From Haematobia irritans (taxonomy: Eukaryota; Arthropoda; Insecta; Diptera; Muscidae), in the NCBI RefSeq assembly GCF_050003625.1, contig NC_134398.1, positions 94,821,674-94,885,673 on the forward strand: a stretch of 64,000 bases of DNA, written 5' to 3'. How positions within the stretch are numbered: the first letter of the stretch is position 1; each line of letters starts with the position of its first letter. Position numbers and translations under genes: made by a program. Positions 34,409-44,900 of the stretch are shown here, one piece after another. The notes under the pieces are model-generated. The model ran no database searches, had not been told where the DNA came from, and worked only from the letters and a program-made list of their open reading frames with translations.

Positions 34409-35157
34409 GGTGGTTTATTATTTCCAACACACGTGAAATTCGTAATAAGTACTTATTACGATGAAATACTCCGCTATTAGAAAACACGTCCGTTCAGTTC
34501 GACGGTTGAATAATATTCAACCTACTGTAATCCCTGTATGAAGTTATATGTTCACTATGCAACATTGGTACACTGTAAGTGAGGAAGATTAAGTCATGTT
34601 TGGAAAAAGAGGCGATAAGAAGCTCTTCATAGAAGAACATCTGATATGTCATTGATAAAAAACAAATCCAATAAAGTGCTACTGGTTGATGTGTGGTGGG
34701 TAGGTACAGTAACATTGGTAGGAAATAATCCCAAGCAAGACATTTCATTAACTAAGCTCCTCTCTAGTAAGACGTTTGAGTTAAAGTCGCCCGTGATAAT
34801 AACGTCGTTATACAAAGTAGTCAATGCTCCTAAATCAGTAAAAAAGTCCACCAGGGATATATCATTCCGAGGCCTGTAAACACATCCAATGAAAACTTTT
34901 CCCCGCGTGGAGCCTATTTCAACTGATAACATCTCAATAGGGTTGCCGAAATTCGACTTAGAGCAAAAACAAGACTTCAAGCTACTTTTGACATAAATAG
35001 CAACTCCTCCCCCTCTTCACAACCTATCATTACGGTATATATCATATCCATTAACACTTACTAAACTGTCAGGTATTGAATCGGAAAGCCACGTTTCAGA
35101 AATGCAAATCACATCCACATTTGAGTTCTCAAAAATAAGTCGGAACTCATCAATCTT

Positions 35158-35509
35158 AGGTTAGGTTAGTTTATGTGGCAGCCCGATGTATCAGGCTCAC
35201 TTAGACTATTCAGTCCATTGTGATACCACAGTGGTGAACTTCTCTCTTATCACTGAGTGCTGCCCGATTCCATGTTAAGCTCAATGACAAGGGACCTCCT
35301 TTTTATAGCCGAGTCCGAACGGCGTTCCACATTCCAGTGAAACCACTTAGAGAAGCTTTGAAACCTTCAGAAATGTCACCAGCATTACTGAGGTGGGATA
35401 ATCCACCGCTGAAAAACTTTTTGGTGTTCGGTCGTAGCAGGAATCGAACCCACGACCTTGTGTATGCAAGGCGGGCATGCTAACCATTGCACCACGGTGG
35501 CTCCCTGTT
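35158..35509 (-). mobile_element. Complete tRNA-derived SINE (352 bp), unit 1
   Basis: Inserted in LINE-B ORF2 with the 8-bp duplication TCAATCTT at 35150-35157 and 35510-35517. On the minus strand it has a tRNA-like head with A box tggtgcaatgg (35484-35494) and B box ggttcgattcc (35440-35450), both matching the RNA polymerase III consensus. A unique body follows ('gctataaaaaggaggtcccttg'-type phrase), then a ~65-70-bp 3' segment nearly identical to the LINE-A 3' end and a short CCTAA tail. The shared 3' end implies mobilisation by LINE-A proteins. It has identical neighbours in units 2 and 3 because the whole segment was duplicated. Confidence 0.92.
35440..35494 (-). promoter_or_regulatory. 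RNA polymerase III A and B boxes of the SINE
   Basis: The A box tggtgcaatgg (35494-35484) fits TRGYNNARNNG and the B box ggttcgattcc (35450-35440) fits GGTTCRANNCC, separated by 33 bases as in tRNA genes. They would make the SINE its own internal promoter. Confidence 0.85.
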
Positions 35510-35798
35510 TCAATCTTGTTTTTCAAACTTTGAGCGTTTATGTGACAAACATGTAGACCATTATTTTGTCGAGTAAAAATCCTTATCATACTCATTGTAA
35601 CGTCTCTGGAATTGGTATGGAAACTAAGATTTTCAGCCATCAAGATAACTGAAGTATAAAAGAATACTGCTAGCAACACAACGTGAGTAAATCATTATAC
35701 AAAATAGGATAAAATTAGTTAATATCATGATGAAAAAGTACAACAATATCAAAGAAATGAGAGTTATATTAATATTATAGGATTTTTCAGATATGAAA

Positions 35799-36640
35799 TT
35801 AAGTACAATTTTCATTTGAAGAGTTACGAAATCCATCAAGCACCGATATATCTTCAATGGTGATAGGGGAATCAGAGGTGTGTATCTTTACATGTACTAT
35901 GCCGCGATAAGTGTAAGCCGTTTTCAAAATATTTTTCTTCTTAAGTCGGATGGCTTCTTGAAATATCAAGTAATTGCTGTTAGACAGATTCTCATTTATG
36001 TAAATATTCCCATTTCCACGAAGTCCTGTTAAATCTAGGGTAAGGTTGCTTTTTCTTTGTTTTTTGTAGGCTGTAAAGGATTTTAAGAAAAAGTTTTTAT
36101 CATATGGTGACAAAAATTTTACAATTACTACGGCATCAGGTGAATTGTAATTCTTTGTATTATTGCCATTCTGCATTCGATGAATTCTTTGGAGTGGAGA
36201 TGGTTGTATACCAATATTACCACATATAGTATCCAACATGCGTGGAAGATTCTCATCCTTCTGAAACGGAACACCACTGATCCGAACTTCACAAGCAACT
36301 AAAGAGTTCTTTTGTCTAAGAGACTGTATTTTCAAGTCTTTCACCTCAGCTTTCAGTGAAGATATTTCTTCAAGTGCAGTTTCAAGAGTAGACACACGTT
36401 GCACAACTCTATCTATTTCCACTCTGATATCACTAATCCTTCTGTCGAGTTGACAAAGGAGACGATTTTCAGATTCGGCTATCAAAGATCGGAACAATTT
36501 CTCGAGATCTTGATTTTGTTTCTCAAACCTATTATCAATTAAATGAAGCATTCTAAACGGCGATTCAGAGAGTCTAGGTGCCTTAGCAACATTTTCCAAA
36601 TTGGGTTTGGTATTATTGAGTTCCCTGTCTCGTTTCGATC
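35799..36640 (-). pseudogene. LINE-B ORF1, unit 1 (N-terminus displaced by a MITE)
   Basis: An ORF1-type RNA-binding protein. After a basic start ('LRSKRDRELNNTKPN') comes a long coiled coil ('NRFEKQNQDLEKLFRSL' to 'SLKAEVKDLKIQSLRQ'), then an RRM-like part ('CEVRISGVPFQKDENLP'), and a C-terminal region ('GNIYINENLSNSNYLIFQEA') like the C-terminal domain of baculovirus FP25K-type proteins, common in insect LINE ORF1s. A 234-bp MITE at 36644-36877 separates it from the original N-terminus, which still lies at 36880-36930. A substitute ATG inside the MITE gives a 302-codon frame. Confidence 0.8.
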
Positions 36641-36643
36641 TTA

Positions 36644-36877
36644 AGGTAAGTACTATGTTCGCTTTTCGCGTTGAAATTTTCGTGGTTACTTTATTGAAAC
36701 AGTTCACTATAAAGCAGACAAATTAACTCAATTGATGCGTAGTTCCTTGTTCCTCTAGATTTCGGCAAGACTTTACAGGAATAAGTTTGTTTTCATTTAT
36801 AATTTTGGTTATTTAAGGAAAAGTAATCGCGAAAATAAAGTGGTTTTCAACTCGAAAACCGAACATAGTACCTACCC
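36644..36877. mobile_element. 234-bp MITE in LINE-B ORF1, unit 1
   Basis: Flanked by TTA (36641-36643 and 36878-36880), with inverted ends aggtaagtactatgttcg and the complement of gggtaggtactatgttcg. Unit 2 has the uninterrupted site with a single TTA (43795-43797), which fixes the boundaries. A 3-bp TTA/TAA target duplication fits PIF/Harbinger-like MITEs; that family is a guess. Confidence 0.85.
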
Positions 36878-36950
36878 TTAGAGAATATCCAGCTTCATCC
36901 TCCACAAAACTCTCAACGTTTTGCGATGACATTTCGGCAACTTGTACTTT

Positions 36951-37970
36951 AATGAAATTTTCAATTCAAATTTTCAATTTACAGTACTTGTATCCTATCC
37001 TGACTTAATGACCAGTTTTTAGGCGCCCTTTAGAAAACAGTAGGGTGATTCGAATTATGCAGCTACAAGGTAACACAGAGGTAATAGAAGCGTTATGAAA
37101 GACCTTTATCCGTTTATTTTTATGACCAGTTTTTAGGCGCTCTTAATAAAAACCAATCGCAGGGTGATTCGTGTACATACAGTCAGGTTTTACGCAATCA
37201 CAGGGCAACTCGAAGTTAATGAATAGATTCTATGGCACGCTTTTAGGAGATCCTCAAGTACGAAATAGAGCTTTCAAGTTGACAAATAGCTTTTAAGCTG
37301 TTATTTTATTTAATTGAGTCAGCAACCACCTGAGGATAAGTGTTGTGTAGCAGCTTAAAACAATGAAAGCTTAATCACTTTTGACACTTATAAAAGTCTT
37401 TTGTCAATTAATCTCTCACTATGGACTCTATCCTGTATTTATGTTATGTTTGTATGTTTGTGTATATCAATTGTTTTCACAAGTGCGATTAAAACGAGAA
37501 AAATGTTTTTTTAACTTTAAAGCACTGAACTTTACACAAGGAGCTTTGTTTTAAATCTGGCAGATACAGGGTGTACATATTTAGAATTAGAACAATAGAA
37601 GTTAACGAACTTACAGCCTATTTCTGCTATCCGAATTCTAGTCTTCGTTCGCATACAAAACGAAAAACAGCTGATTTTGGTTTCTCTAAGGGGTATCTAA
37701 ACGAAAGTCAATGCGAACGAAGACGTAACGTAATCTCTAAAATTGGGTTTCTCTATATCGATTCGTTCGCATTTTGTCTAACTGAAATGTCAAAACCACT
37801 CACTTAGTAAAGACTATTCGTTTTTTGAAAAAGGCATGAATTAAAAAGGAAAAACTTAAAAATTTATAAATTTATTAAAGCTTTTAATGTAAATATGTGA
37901 TAAAAGTGATTTATATCGATCTATTTTTTCTTTATAACCGCCATAGGGAACGGTTAAGGAAAAGGCTAAC
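36951..37970 (+). other. Unit 1 flank: DNA without TE proteins, amplified with the unit
   Basis: About 1 kb of AT-rich DNA beyond the LINE-B 5' end, repeated at 43870-44900, 50770-51800 and inverted at 54640-55562. It contains an imperfect direct duplication ('gaccagtttttaggcgc' ... 'agggtgattcg' at 37010-37050 and 37120-37160), a perfect 14-bp inverted repeat gtcttcgttcgcat / atgcgaacgaagac (37641-37654, 37711-37724) and an 'aaaacagctgatttt'-type phrase often seen near fly promoters. No gene is supported. Confidence 0.6.
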
Positions 37971-40434
37971 AATTTTTGGTCTTAGTCCCCACTTTTTCCC
38001 CATTGCCTTTTTGCACGAGTACAAAGCTACCGTGGCTTTTCTCGCCCTCTCTTCAATATTAAGCCTAAAATTCAGCTTCCTGTCCAAAATAACGCCAAGG
38101 TATTTTGCACACTCACCAAAGTGAATTTCAGTACCCCCTAAGGAAATGGGCCTAACCGTGGGAGTTTTGCGATCTTTGCAGTACATGACTAGTTCTGTCT
38201 TTGCTGGATTTACACCAAGACCATTATCTTTCGCCCATTTCTCAGTCATCCGGAGAGCTCTCTGTATAATATCTCTGATTGTGGATGGGAATTTTCCCCT
38301 GACTGCTAGCGCCACATCATCTGCGTATGCCACCACTTTTATCCTTTCTTTTTCTAGGGAAATCAGAAGGTTGTTAATAGCAACATTCCAAAGAAGAGGT
38401 GATAGAACTCCTCCTTGGGGAGTGCTTCTGTTCACATACCTTTGTATGTTTGCTTGCCCTAGTGTGGCTGAAATACGCCTCTTTATTAGAAGTTCGTCTG
38501 ACAGCCTAAGTATACCTGGATCAACATTCAGAGTTGTCAGTCCATCTAATATCGAGCTCGGATGGACATTATTGAACGCCCCTTCGATGTCTAGAAACGC
38601 CACGATTATGTATTCTTTGACAGATAGTGAGCTTTCAATAAAGCTGACTAGTTCATGCAATGCGGTATCAGTAGATCTGCCCTTTTCCTGCTTTAGGTAT
38701 GAAGACGACTTTTGTCTCCCTCCACTTTTCTGGAATATATGCTAAGTTTACACATCGTTTATATATCACCGTCAACCAGGGGATAATTCTTTCAGCCACT
38801 GCCTGTAAATCCGCCGGAGTAATTCCATCAGGTCCGGGGGATTTGAATGGTCCAAAGCTATTTAAAGCCCATTTTATTCTAGATTCCGACACAATTTCCT
38901 CGATAGGAAATGATCGCTGAGCCTCTGTTACACCGCCGGAACATGGTTCAACCGTCTGATTTCCAGGGAAGTGTGTGTCCAAAAGTACCTCCAACGTCTC
39001 CTCACTGGACGTTGTCCAATTTCCCTCCGATGTTTTAATGAAACCTGGAGCTGTGTTAGTACCTTCCGTAGTCTGGAAGCCTCTGAAGTATTCTCAATTC
39101 TGCTACAGTAATCATCCCAAGAGTTTTGTTGAGAACTTCTCAGTTCTCGTTTATATGCTCTCAGATTCATCTTGTAAGTGTCCCAATCCTTCGGAGCTCT
39201 TGTAGACTTTGCTTTGTTAAAGTGCTTCCTGCAGGATTTCCTCATATTACTTAACTCCGTAGTCCACCATGGCAGCCGATTTTTGCCCCTTGGCTTTCCT
39301 CTAGGGCAACCAGCTTTCAGTGAAATGTTGAAGGCCTTAGTAATCCGCTCTACTGCGTGTTCGATATCTTGCACAGTGCTCATATTTGCTCAATACTGCT
39401 ACAGTAATCATTCCAAGAGTTTTGTTGAGAACTTCTCAGTTCTCGTTTATATGCTCTCAGATTCATCTTGTAAGTGTCCCAATCCTTCGGAGCTCTTGTA
39501 GACTTTGCTTTGTTAAAGTGCTTCCTGCAGGATTTCCTCATATTACTTAACTCCGTAGTCCACCATGGCAGCCGATTTTTGCCCCTTGGCTTTCCTCTAG
39601 GGCAAGCAGCTTTCAGTGAAATGTTGAAGGCCTTAGTAATCCGCTCTACTGCGTGTTCGATATCTTGCACAGTGCTCATATTTGTCTCCGGCATTTCCGG
39701 TATCATCAAATTGAACGATTCCCTATACCTATTCCAATCAGCTTTCCTAACATTTGGCGGAAATATGGTCTTTGAAGTACGAACAGTCAATCTGAAACTG
39801 ATGTAGCGATGATCTGAGAAGCTATGTTCCCTCAAAACTTGCCACTCAGATATCTTATCATTCAGTTCCGGAGAGGTCAACGTTACGTCCAAAACCTCTT
39901 GCCTGTTTCTGGTGACGAAGGTTGGTGCATCTCCCTTATTGCAAACTACCAGGTTAGTATGCAAAATAAACTCTATTAGCGACTCTCCACTTGCATTAGT
40001 ATCACTACTTCCCCAAATACTATGATGTGAATTTGCATCGCATCCCATAATGAGTTTTGTCTTTGTTTTTAGTGACTCCTCAACTAAGGTCTTAACGGCA
40101 CATGTCCCATGTATACCGAAGATACCCAATATTTGCATGTGGATATCTCTAGACTGGCTACGACAGTGTCTGCATTGCTCAATGAAGGAAGCAGAAACAA
40201 GTTTAGTTCGTTTTTAGCAATTATACATGCTCGATTTATATTGTTACCGGTATTATGCAAAAGTTTGAAACCCGGAGTGCTTAATTCACAGATCTTGTTC
40301 TTATATATGTATGGTTCTTGAATAAGAACTATATCTATGTCTCCTTTCATCAGGAGAACTTTTAAGGCAGCACAAGCGGCCTTACAATGGTGAAGATTTA
40401 TCTGGAGGAACCGTAGAACCATCCACATTTTCAA
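37971..40434 (-). pseudogene. LINE-A ORF2 fragment, unit 2
   Basis: Endonuclease and RT up to and including YADD ('VVAYADDVALAV') and 'YLGVILDRKLNFRLN', then cut off at the amplicon junction 'GLRPKI' so that RNase H is missing. It shares the ~145-bp RT deletion and the 10-bp deletion of A2, but retains the 41 bp lost from A2 near 32842. A ~305-bp block of the endonuclease-RT linker is duplicated in tandem (39097-39391 and 39394-39688). Confidence 0.88.
39097..39688 (-). repeat. Internal tandem duplication in LINE-A, unit 2
   Basis: Two ~295-bp direct copies, joined at 'gctcatatttg|ctcaatactgc', each covering the stretch from 'MSTVQDIEHAVERI' to 'NSWDDYCS'. The same duplication with the same junction occurs in the inverted block at 52920-53510, which ties that block to a unit-2-like source. 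Confidence 0.88.
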
Positions 40435-41584
40435 CCACCGTCACATCAGCCGCTTCAATTGAGTCATCAAGGGCTTCCTTTTCACAGATCTCGGTGACTC
40501 TCGCAACAATCCGCGGTTCAGCTTTGGTGAGGCTTGAGCCTGTAGAGACTTCCCGCATATGATTTTCGCCATGTTTTATGTCTCCTTCGGCTTCGCTAGG
40601 AGATTTTTTCACTGCTGACTCTACCGGAGGCTTGCCCGTTTCGGAATCCTTTGGCTGATCGCTTTTGTATACCTTCATATGGATATCATGAAAGCCATAA
40701 CTTACGCGTCCTTGGGTCTGGGCTAGATGTGGCAGCGACTCTATGTTTAATATAAACATGGCATGTCGTCTTGGTCCATCCACCTCATCCAAACGACCAA
40801 CCTTCCAATCGGCGGTTGGAAGATCTGGGTTACATTCTTTTAGTCTCTCTAGTATTGACTCAGGATCAGGAGGGTTTGCCGGTATCCATGCATGTGCTCT
40901 AGGTTTAGCCGGTATGTCTTTTTTATCGACTAACTCCAAAGCGCCTCCTTCCCAAACTTCACCAATTAGCATAAATGCTGATTTAAAGCAATCCATAGAC
41001 CTCTGGTCCGCAAAAGCTGTTAACTTATATCGTCCTTGATACCATCCAGCATCTTGCCGTCGAGGACTTGGTCCGGGAAACTTTTTTCGCACCTCTGAGT
41101 AGACACCAGACATCGCGTTCTCAATTTCCCCCAATTTTTGCCTTGGAATCATACCGTCCAATGCTCCTTTATTAATAAGGCTGTCTTTTGCAACTGAGAC
41201 AAACGATCTTTGATCTCGTTTAGAGGATGGCAGCTCATCCGGTGATCGTTCCCTTTTTCCAGCTTCAAGAATTCCTTAAGCCCATTTTAAGGAATAGCTT
41301 TGCTTAGCCGACAACGTGCTTGGGTCGACTGATCCTAATTTCTTTAGGATAAACAAAGCATTTCTTCGTTCCTTGAATCTCTTTCGAGAGGGATTGCCTC
41401 CTTTTGATGTCGTCACCTTAGAAAAGGTTCGACTTGCCAAAGTGTCACCGCCAGTCGACCCGTCTACAGGTCGACTAATTGGGCCTGACTCTTGGTCGCT
41501 GCCCAAATTTATAACTTCAGTCGTTACCCGTCCACTGGGCCCTGAAGTTAGCAACCCAGTGGATGACTTTTAATTTCGCTGCAT
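40382..41584 (-). pseudogene. LINE-A ORF1, unit 2
   Basis: ATG is present (41582-41584), but codon 5 is a TAA (41570-41572), and the family stop after 'SLKWA' is shared. It lacks 9 bases near 41180 relative to unit 1 ('MAI' codons). The core domain is preserved. Confidence 0.85.
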
Positions 41585-41693
41585 GGTGGTTTATTATTTC
41601 CAACACACGTGAAATTCGTAATAAGTACTTATTACGATGAAATACTCCGCTATTAGAAAACACGTCCGTTCAGTTCGACGGTTGAATAATATT

Positions 41694-42794
41694 CAAGTTA
41701 TATGTTCACTATGCAACATTGGTACACTGTAAGTGAGGAAGATTAAGTCATGTTTGGAAAAAGAGGCGATAAGAAGCTCTTCATAGAAGAACATCTGATA
41801 TGTCATTGATAAAAAACAAATCCAATAAAGTGCTACTGGTTGATGTGTGGTGGGTAGGTACAGTAACATTGGTAGGAAATAATCCCAAGCAAGACATTTC
41901 ATTAACTAAGCTCCTCTCTAGTAAGACGTTTGAGTCAAAGTCGCCCGTGATAATAACGTCGTTATACAAAGTAGTCAATGCTCCTAAATCAGTAAAAAAG
42001 TCCACCAGGGATATATCATTCCGAGGCCTGTAAACACATCCAATGAAAACTTTTCCCCGCGTGGAGCCTATTTCAACTGATAACATCTCAATAGGGTTGC
42101 CGAAATTCGACTTAGAGCAAAAACAAGACTTCAAGCTACTTTTGACATAAATAGCAACTCCTCCCCCTCTTCACAACCTATCATTACGGTATATATCATA
42201 TCCATTAACACTTGCTAAACTGTCAGGTATTGAATCGGAAAGCCACGTTTCAGAAATGCAAATCACATCCACATTTGAGTTCTCAAAAATAAGTCGGAAC
42301 TCATCAATCTTAGGTTAGGTTAGGTTATGTGGCAGCCCGATGTATCAGGCTCACTTAGACTATTCAGTCCATTGTGATACCACAGTGGTGAACTTCTCTC
42401 TTATCACTGAGTGCTGCCCGATTCCATGTTAAGCTCAATGACAAGGGACCTCCTTTTTATAGCCGAGTCCGAACGGCGTTCCACATTCCAGTGAAACCAC
42501 TTAGAGAAGCTTTGAAACCCTCAGAAATGTCACCAGCATTACTGAGGTGGGATAATCCACCGCTGAAAAACTTTTTGGTGTTCGGTCGTAGCAGGAATCG
42601 AACCCACGACCTTGTGTATGCAAGGCGGGCATGCTAACCATTGCACCACGGTGGCTCCCTGTTTCAATCTTGTTTTTCAAACTTTGAGCGTTTATGTGAC
42701 AAACATGTAGACCATTATTTTGTCGAGTAAAAATCCTTATCATACTCATTGTAACGTCTCTGGAATTGGTATGGAAACTAAGATTTTCAGCCAT
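41694..42794 (-). pseudogene. LINE-B ORF2 endonuclease, unit 2
   Basis: Same blocks and same frameshift as in unit 1. About 21 bp between LINE-A and LINE-B ('cctactgtaatccctgtatg') are deleted at the boundary near 41697. Interrupted by the SINE at 42312-42663. Confidence 0.82.
42312..42663 (-). mobile_element. tRNA-derived SINE, unit 2
   Basis: 352-bp copy with TCAATCTT at 42304-42311 and 42664-42671. It is identical in site and boundaries to 35158-35509, so it was duplicated with the unit and not newly inserted. Confidence 0.92.
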
Positions 42795-42952
42795 CAAAAT
42801 AACTGAAGTATAAAAGAATACTGCTAGCAACACAACGTGAGTAAATCATTATACAAAATAGGATAAAATTAGTTAATATCATGATGAAAAAGTACAACAA
42901 TATCAAAGAAATGAGAGTTATATTAATATTATAGGATTTTTCAGATATGAAA

Positions 42953-43849
42953 TTAAGTACAATTTTCATTTGAAGAGTTACGAAATCCATCAAGCACCGA
43001 TATATCTTCAATGGTGATAGGGGAATCAGAGGTGTGTATCTTTACATGTACTATGCCGCGATAAGTGTAAGCCGTTTTCAAAATATTTTTCTTCTTAAGT
43101 CGGATGGCTTCTTGAAATATCAAGTAATTGCTGTTAGACAGATTCTCATTTATGTAAATATTCCCATTTCCACGAAGTCCTGTTAAATCTAGGGTAAGGT
43201 TGCTTTTTCTCTGTTTTTTGTAGGCTGTAAAGGATTTTAAGAAAAAGTTTTTATCATATGGTGACAAAAATTTTACAATTACTACGGCATCAGGTGAATT
43301 GTAATTCTTTGTATTATTGCCATTCTGCGTTCGATGAATTCTTTGGAGTGGAGATGGTTGTATACCAATATTACCACATATAGTATCAAACATGCGTGGA
43401 AGATTCTCATCCTTCTGAAACGGAACACCACTGATCCGAACTTCACAAGCAACTAAAGAGTTCTTTTGTCTAAGAGACTGTATTTTCAAGTCTTTCACCT
43501 CAGCTTTCAGTGAAGATATTTTTTCAAGTGCAGTTTCAAGAGTAGACACACGTTGCACAACTCTATCTATTTCCACTCTGATATCACTAATCCTTCTGTC
43601 GAGTTGACAAAGGAGACGATTTTCAGATTCGGCTATCAAAGATCGGAACAATTTCTCGAGATCTTGATTTTGTTTCTCAAACCTATTATCAATTAAATGA
43701 AGCATTCTAAACGGCGATTCAGAGAGTCTAGGTGCCTTAGCAACATTTTCCAAATTGGGTTTGGTATTATTGAGTTCCCTGTCTCGTTTCGATCTTAGAG
43801 AATATCCAGCTTCACCCTCCACAAAAATCTCAACGTTTTGCGATGACAT
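42953..43849 (-). CDS. LINE-B ORF1, unit 2 (intact, 298 aa)
   Basis: The only uninterrupted LINE-B ORF1 in the window. It opens with 'MSSQNVEIFVEGEAGYSLRS', followed by the coiled coil (about residues 55-125), the RRM-like part and the FP25K-like C-terminal domain ending 'FRNSSNENCT'. The MITE that splits this gene in units 1 and 3 is absent and the TTA target (43795-43797) is clean. Substitutions relative to unit 1 are few. The protein would bind LINE RNA, but its partner ORF2 is broken, so activity would need to be in trans. Confidence 0.8.
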   Translation of the reverse strand: MSSQNVEIFVEGEAGYSLRSKRDRELNNTKPNLENVAKAPRLSESPFRMLHLIDNRFEKQNQDLEKLFRSLIAESENRLLCQLDRRISDIRVEIDRVVQRVSTLETALEKISSLKAEVKDLKIQSLRQKNSLVACEVRISGVPFQKDENLPRMFDTICGNIGIQPSPLQRIHRTQNGNNTKNYNSPDAVVIVKFLSPYDKNFFLKSFTAYKKQRKSNLTLDLTGLRGNGNIYINENLSNSNYLIFQEAIRLKKKNILKTAYTYRGIVHVKIHTSDSPITIEDISVLDGFRNSSNENCT

Positions 43850-43869
43850 TTCGGCAACTTGTACTTTAA

Positions 43870-44900
43870 TGAAATTTTCAATTCAAATTTTCAATTTACA
43901 GTACTTGTATCCTATCCTGACTTAATGACCAGTTTTTAGGCGCCCTTTAGAAAACAGTAGGGTGATTCGAATTATGCAGCTACAAGGTAACACAGAGGTA
44001 ATAGAAGCGTTATGAAAGACCTTTATCTGTTTATTTTTATGACCAGTTGTTAGGCGCTCTTAATAAAAACCAATCGCAGGGTGATTCGTGTACATACAGT
44101 CAGGTTTTACGCAATCACAGGGCAACTCGAAGTTAATGAATAGATTCTATGGCACGCTTTTAGGAGATCCTCAAGTACGAAATAGAGCTTTCAAGTTGAC
44201 AAATAGCTTTTAAGCTGTTATTTTATTTAATTGAGTCAGCAACCACCTGAGGATAAGTGTTGTGTAGCAGCTTAAAACAATGAAAGCTTAATCACTTTTG
44301 ACACTTATAAAAGTCTTTTGTCAATTAATCTCTCACTATGGACTCTATCCTGTATTTATGTTATGTTTGTATGTTTGTGTATATCAATTGTTTTCACAAG
44401 TGCGATTAAAATGAGAAAAATGTTTTTTTAACTTTAAAGCACTGAACTTTACACAAGGAGCTTTGTTTTAAATCTGTGCAGATACAGGGTGTACATATTT
44501 AGAATTAGAACAATAGAAGTTAACGAACATACAGCCTATTTCTGCTATCCGAATTCTAGTCTTCGTTCGCATACAAAACGAAAAACAGCTGATTTTGGTT
44601 TCTCTAAGGGGTATCTAAACGAAAATCGAAACGAAAGTCAATGCGAACGAAGACGTAACGTAATCTCTAAAATTGGGTTTCTCTATATCGATTCGTTCGC
44701 ATTTTGTATAACTGAAATGTCAAAACCACTCACTTAGTAAAGACCTTTCGTTTTTTGAAAAAGGCATGAATTAAAAAGGAAAAACTTAAAAATTTATAAA
44801 TTTATTAAAGCTTTTAATGTAAATATGTGATAAAAGTGATTTATATCGATCTATTTTTTCTTTATAACCGCCATAGGGAACGGTTAAGGAAAAGGCTAAC
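43870..44900 (+). other. Unit 2 flank
   Basis: Copy of 36951-37970. It differs by a 12-bp addition near 44625 ('aaaatcgaaacg') shared with unit 3, and by scattered substitutions. Otherwise non-coding. Confidence 0.6.

Larger units (their letters stand above)
29727..34514 (-). mobile_element. LINE-A copy A2, nested in LINE-B
   Basis: A 4.79-kb insertion of the same family as A1, bounded by the 9-bp repeat ATTCAACCT. It ends with 'aggttaggttaaagtggcag' at the 3' (low-coordinate) side and has the 5' end 'ggttgaata' near 34510. It keeps the RT YADD box but carries internal deletions: ~145 bp in the RT fingers near 31830, 10 bp near 32205, ~19 bp near 32917 and 41 bp near 32842. Its 5' part from 31119 upward is the start of the 6.9-kb amplified unit. 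Confidence 0.88.
34524..35640 (-). pseudogene. LINE-B ORF2 N-terminus / endonuclease, unit 1
   Basis: Minus-strand frame starting near 35640 ('MAENLSFHTNSRDV') with endonuclease blocks 'LHVCHINAQSLKNKI', then, beyond the SINE, 'VDVICISETWLSDSI', 'RGGGVAIYVKSS', 'FIGCVYRPRND', 'DVIITGDFNSNVL' and, after a frameshift near 34630, 'FSKHDLIFLTYSVP'. It is interrupted by the SINE at 35158-35509 and a stop before 'RGGG'. The catalytic Glu (SETW) and Asp/Asn (GDFNS) remain visible. Confidence 0.82.
27292..36950 (-). mobile_element. LINE-B (CR1/Jockey-like), split by nested insertions
   Basis: Read on the minus strand from about 36950: ORF1 (36640-35799), ORF2 endonuclease (35640-34524, interrupted by a SINE), then 4.8 kb of LINE-A2, then the remainder of ORF2 with RT (29717-27794) and a 3' UTR ending in a (TAAA)n-type tail near 27292. 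Codons run cleanly across the LINE-A2 site when the insert is ignored ('SYRDYSRLN' on one side, 'YDVLQSHFDQ' on the other). The RT block GVPQGSTLGPILFSIYINDL and the lack of RNase H fit CR1/Jockey-type LINEs. It is defective. Confidence 0.85.
37971..44900 (-). repeat. Amplified unit 2 (6930 bp)
   Basis: Head-to-tail copy of 31119-37970. At its left edge LINE-A RT sequence (aatttttggtcttag) is joined directly to the flank sequence 'aaggaaaaggctaac', the novel junction that defines the amplicon. It contains the LINE-A 5' half, LINE-B endonuclease with SINE, LINE-B ORF1 and ~1 kb of flank. Private features are a 305-bp internal duplication, a missing ~21-bp segment at 41697 and an absent MITE. 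Confidence 0.93.

Noticed and set aside
35440..35509. Functional tRNA gene
   Set aside because: A and B boxes are good, but there is no acceptor-stem pairing or T-run terminator, and the segment continues into a SINE body with its own target duplication.
36644..36877. The 234-bp insertion in LINE-B ORF1 as a spliceosomal intron
   Set aside because: Exact removal as defined by unit 2 would give GG...AG borders at best; the TTA duplication and inverted termini fit a MITE better.
42953..43849. Captured baculovirus FP25K gene
   Set aside because: The C-terminal similarity is typical of insect LINE ORF1 proteins, and the frame sits directly upstream of a LINE endonuclease in all units.
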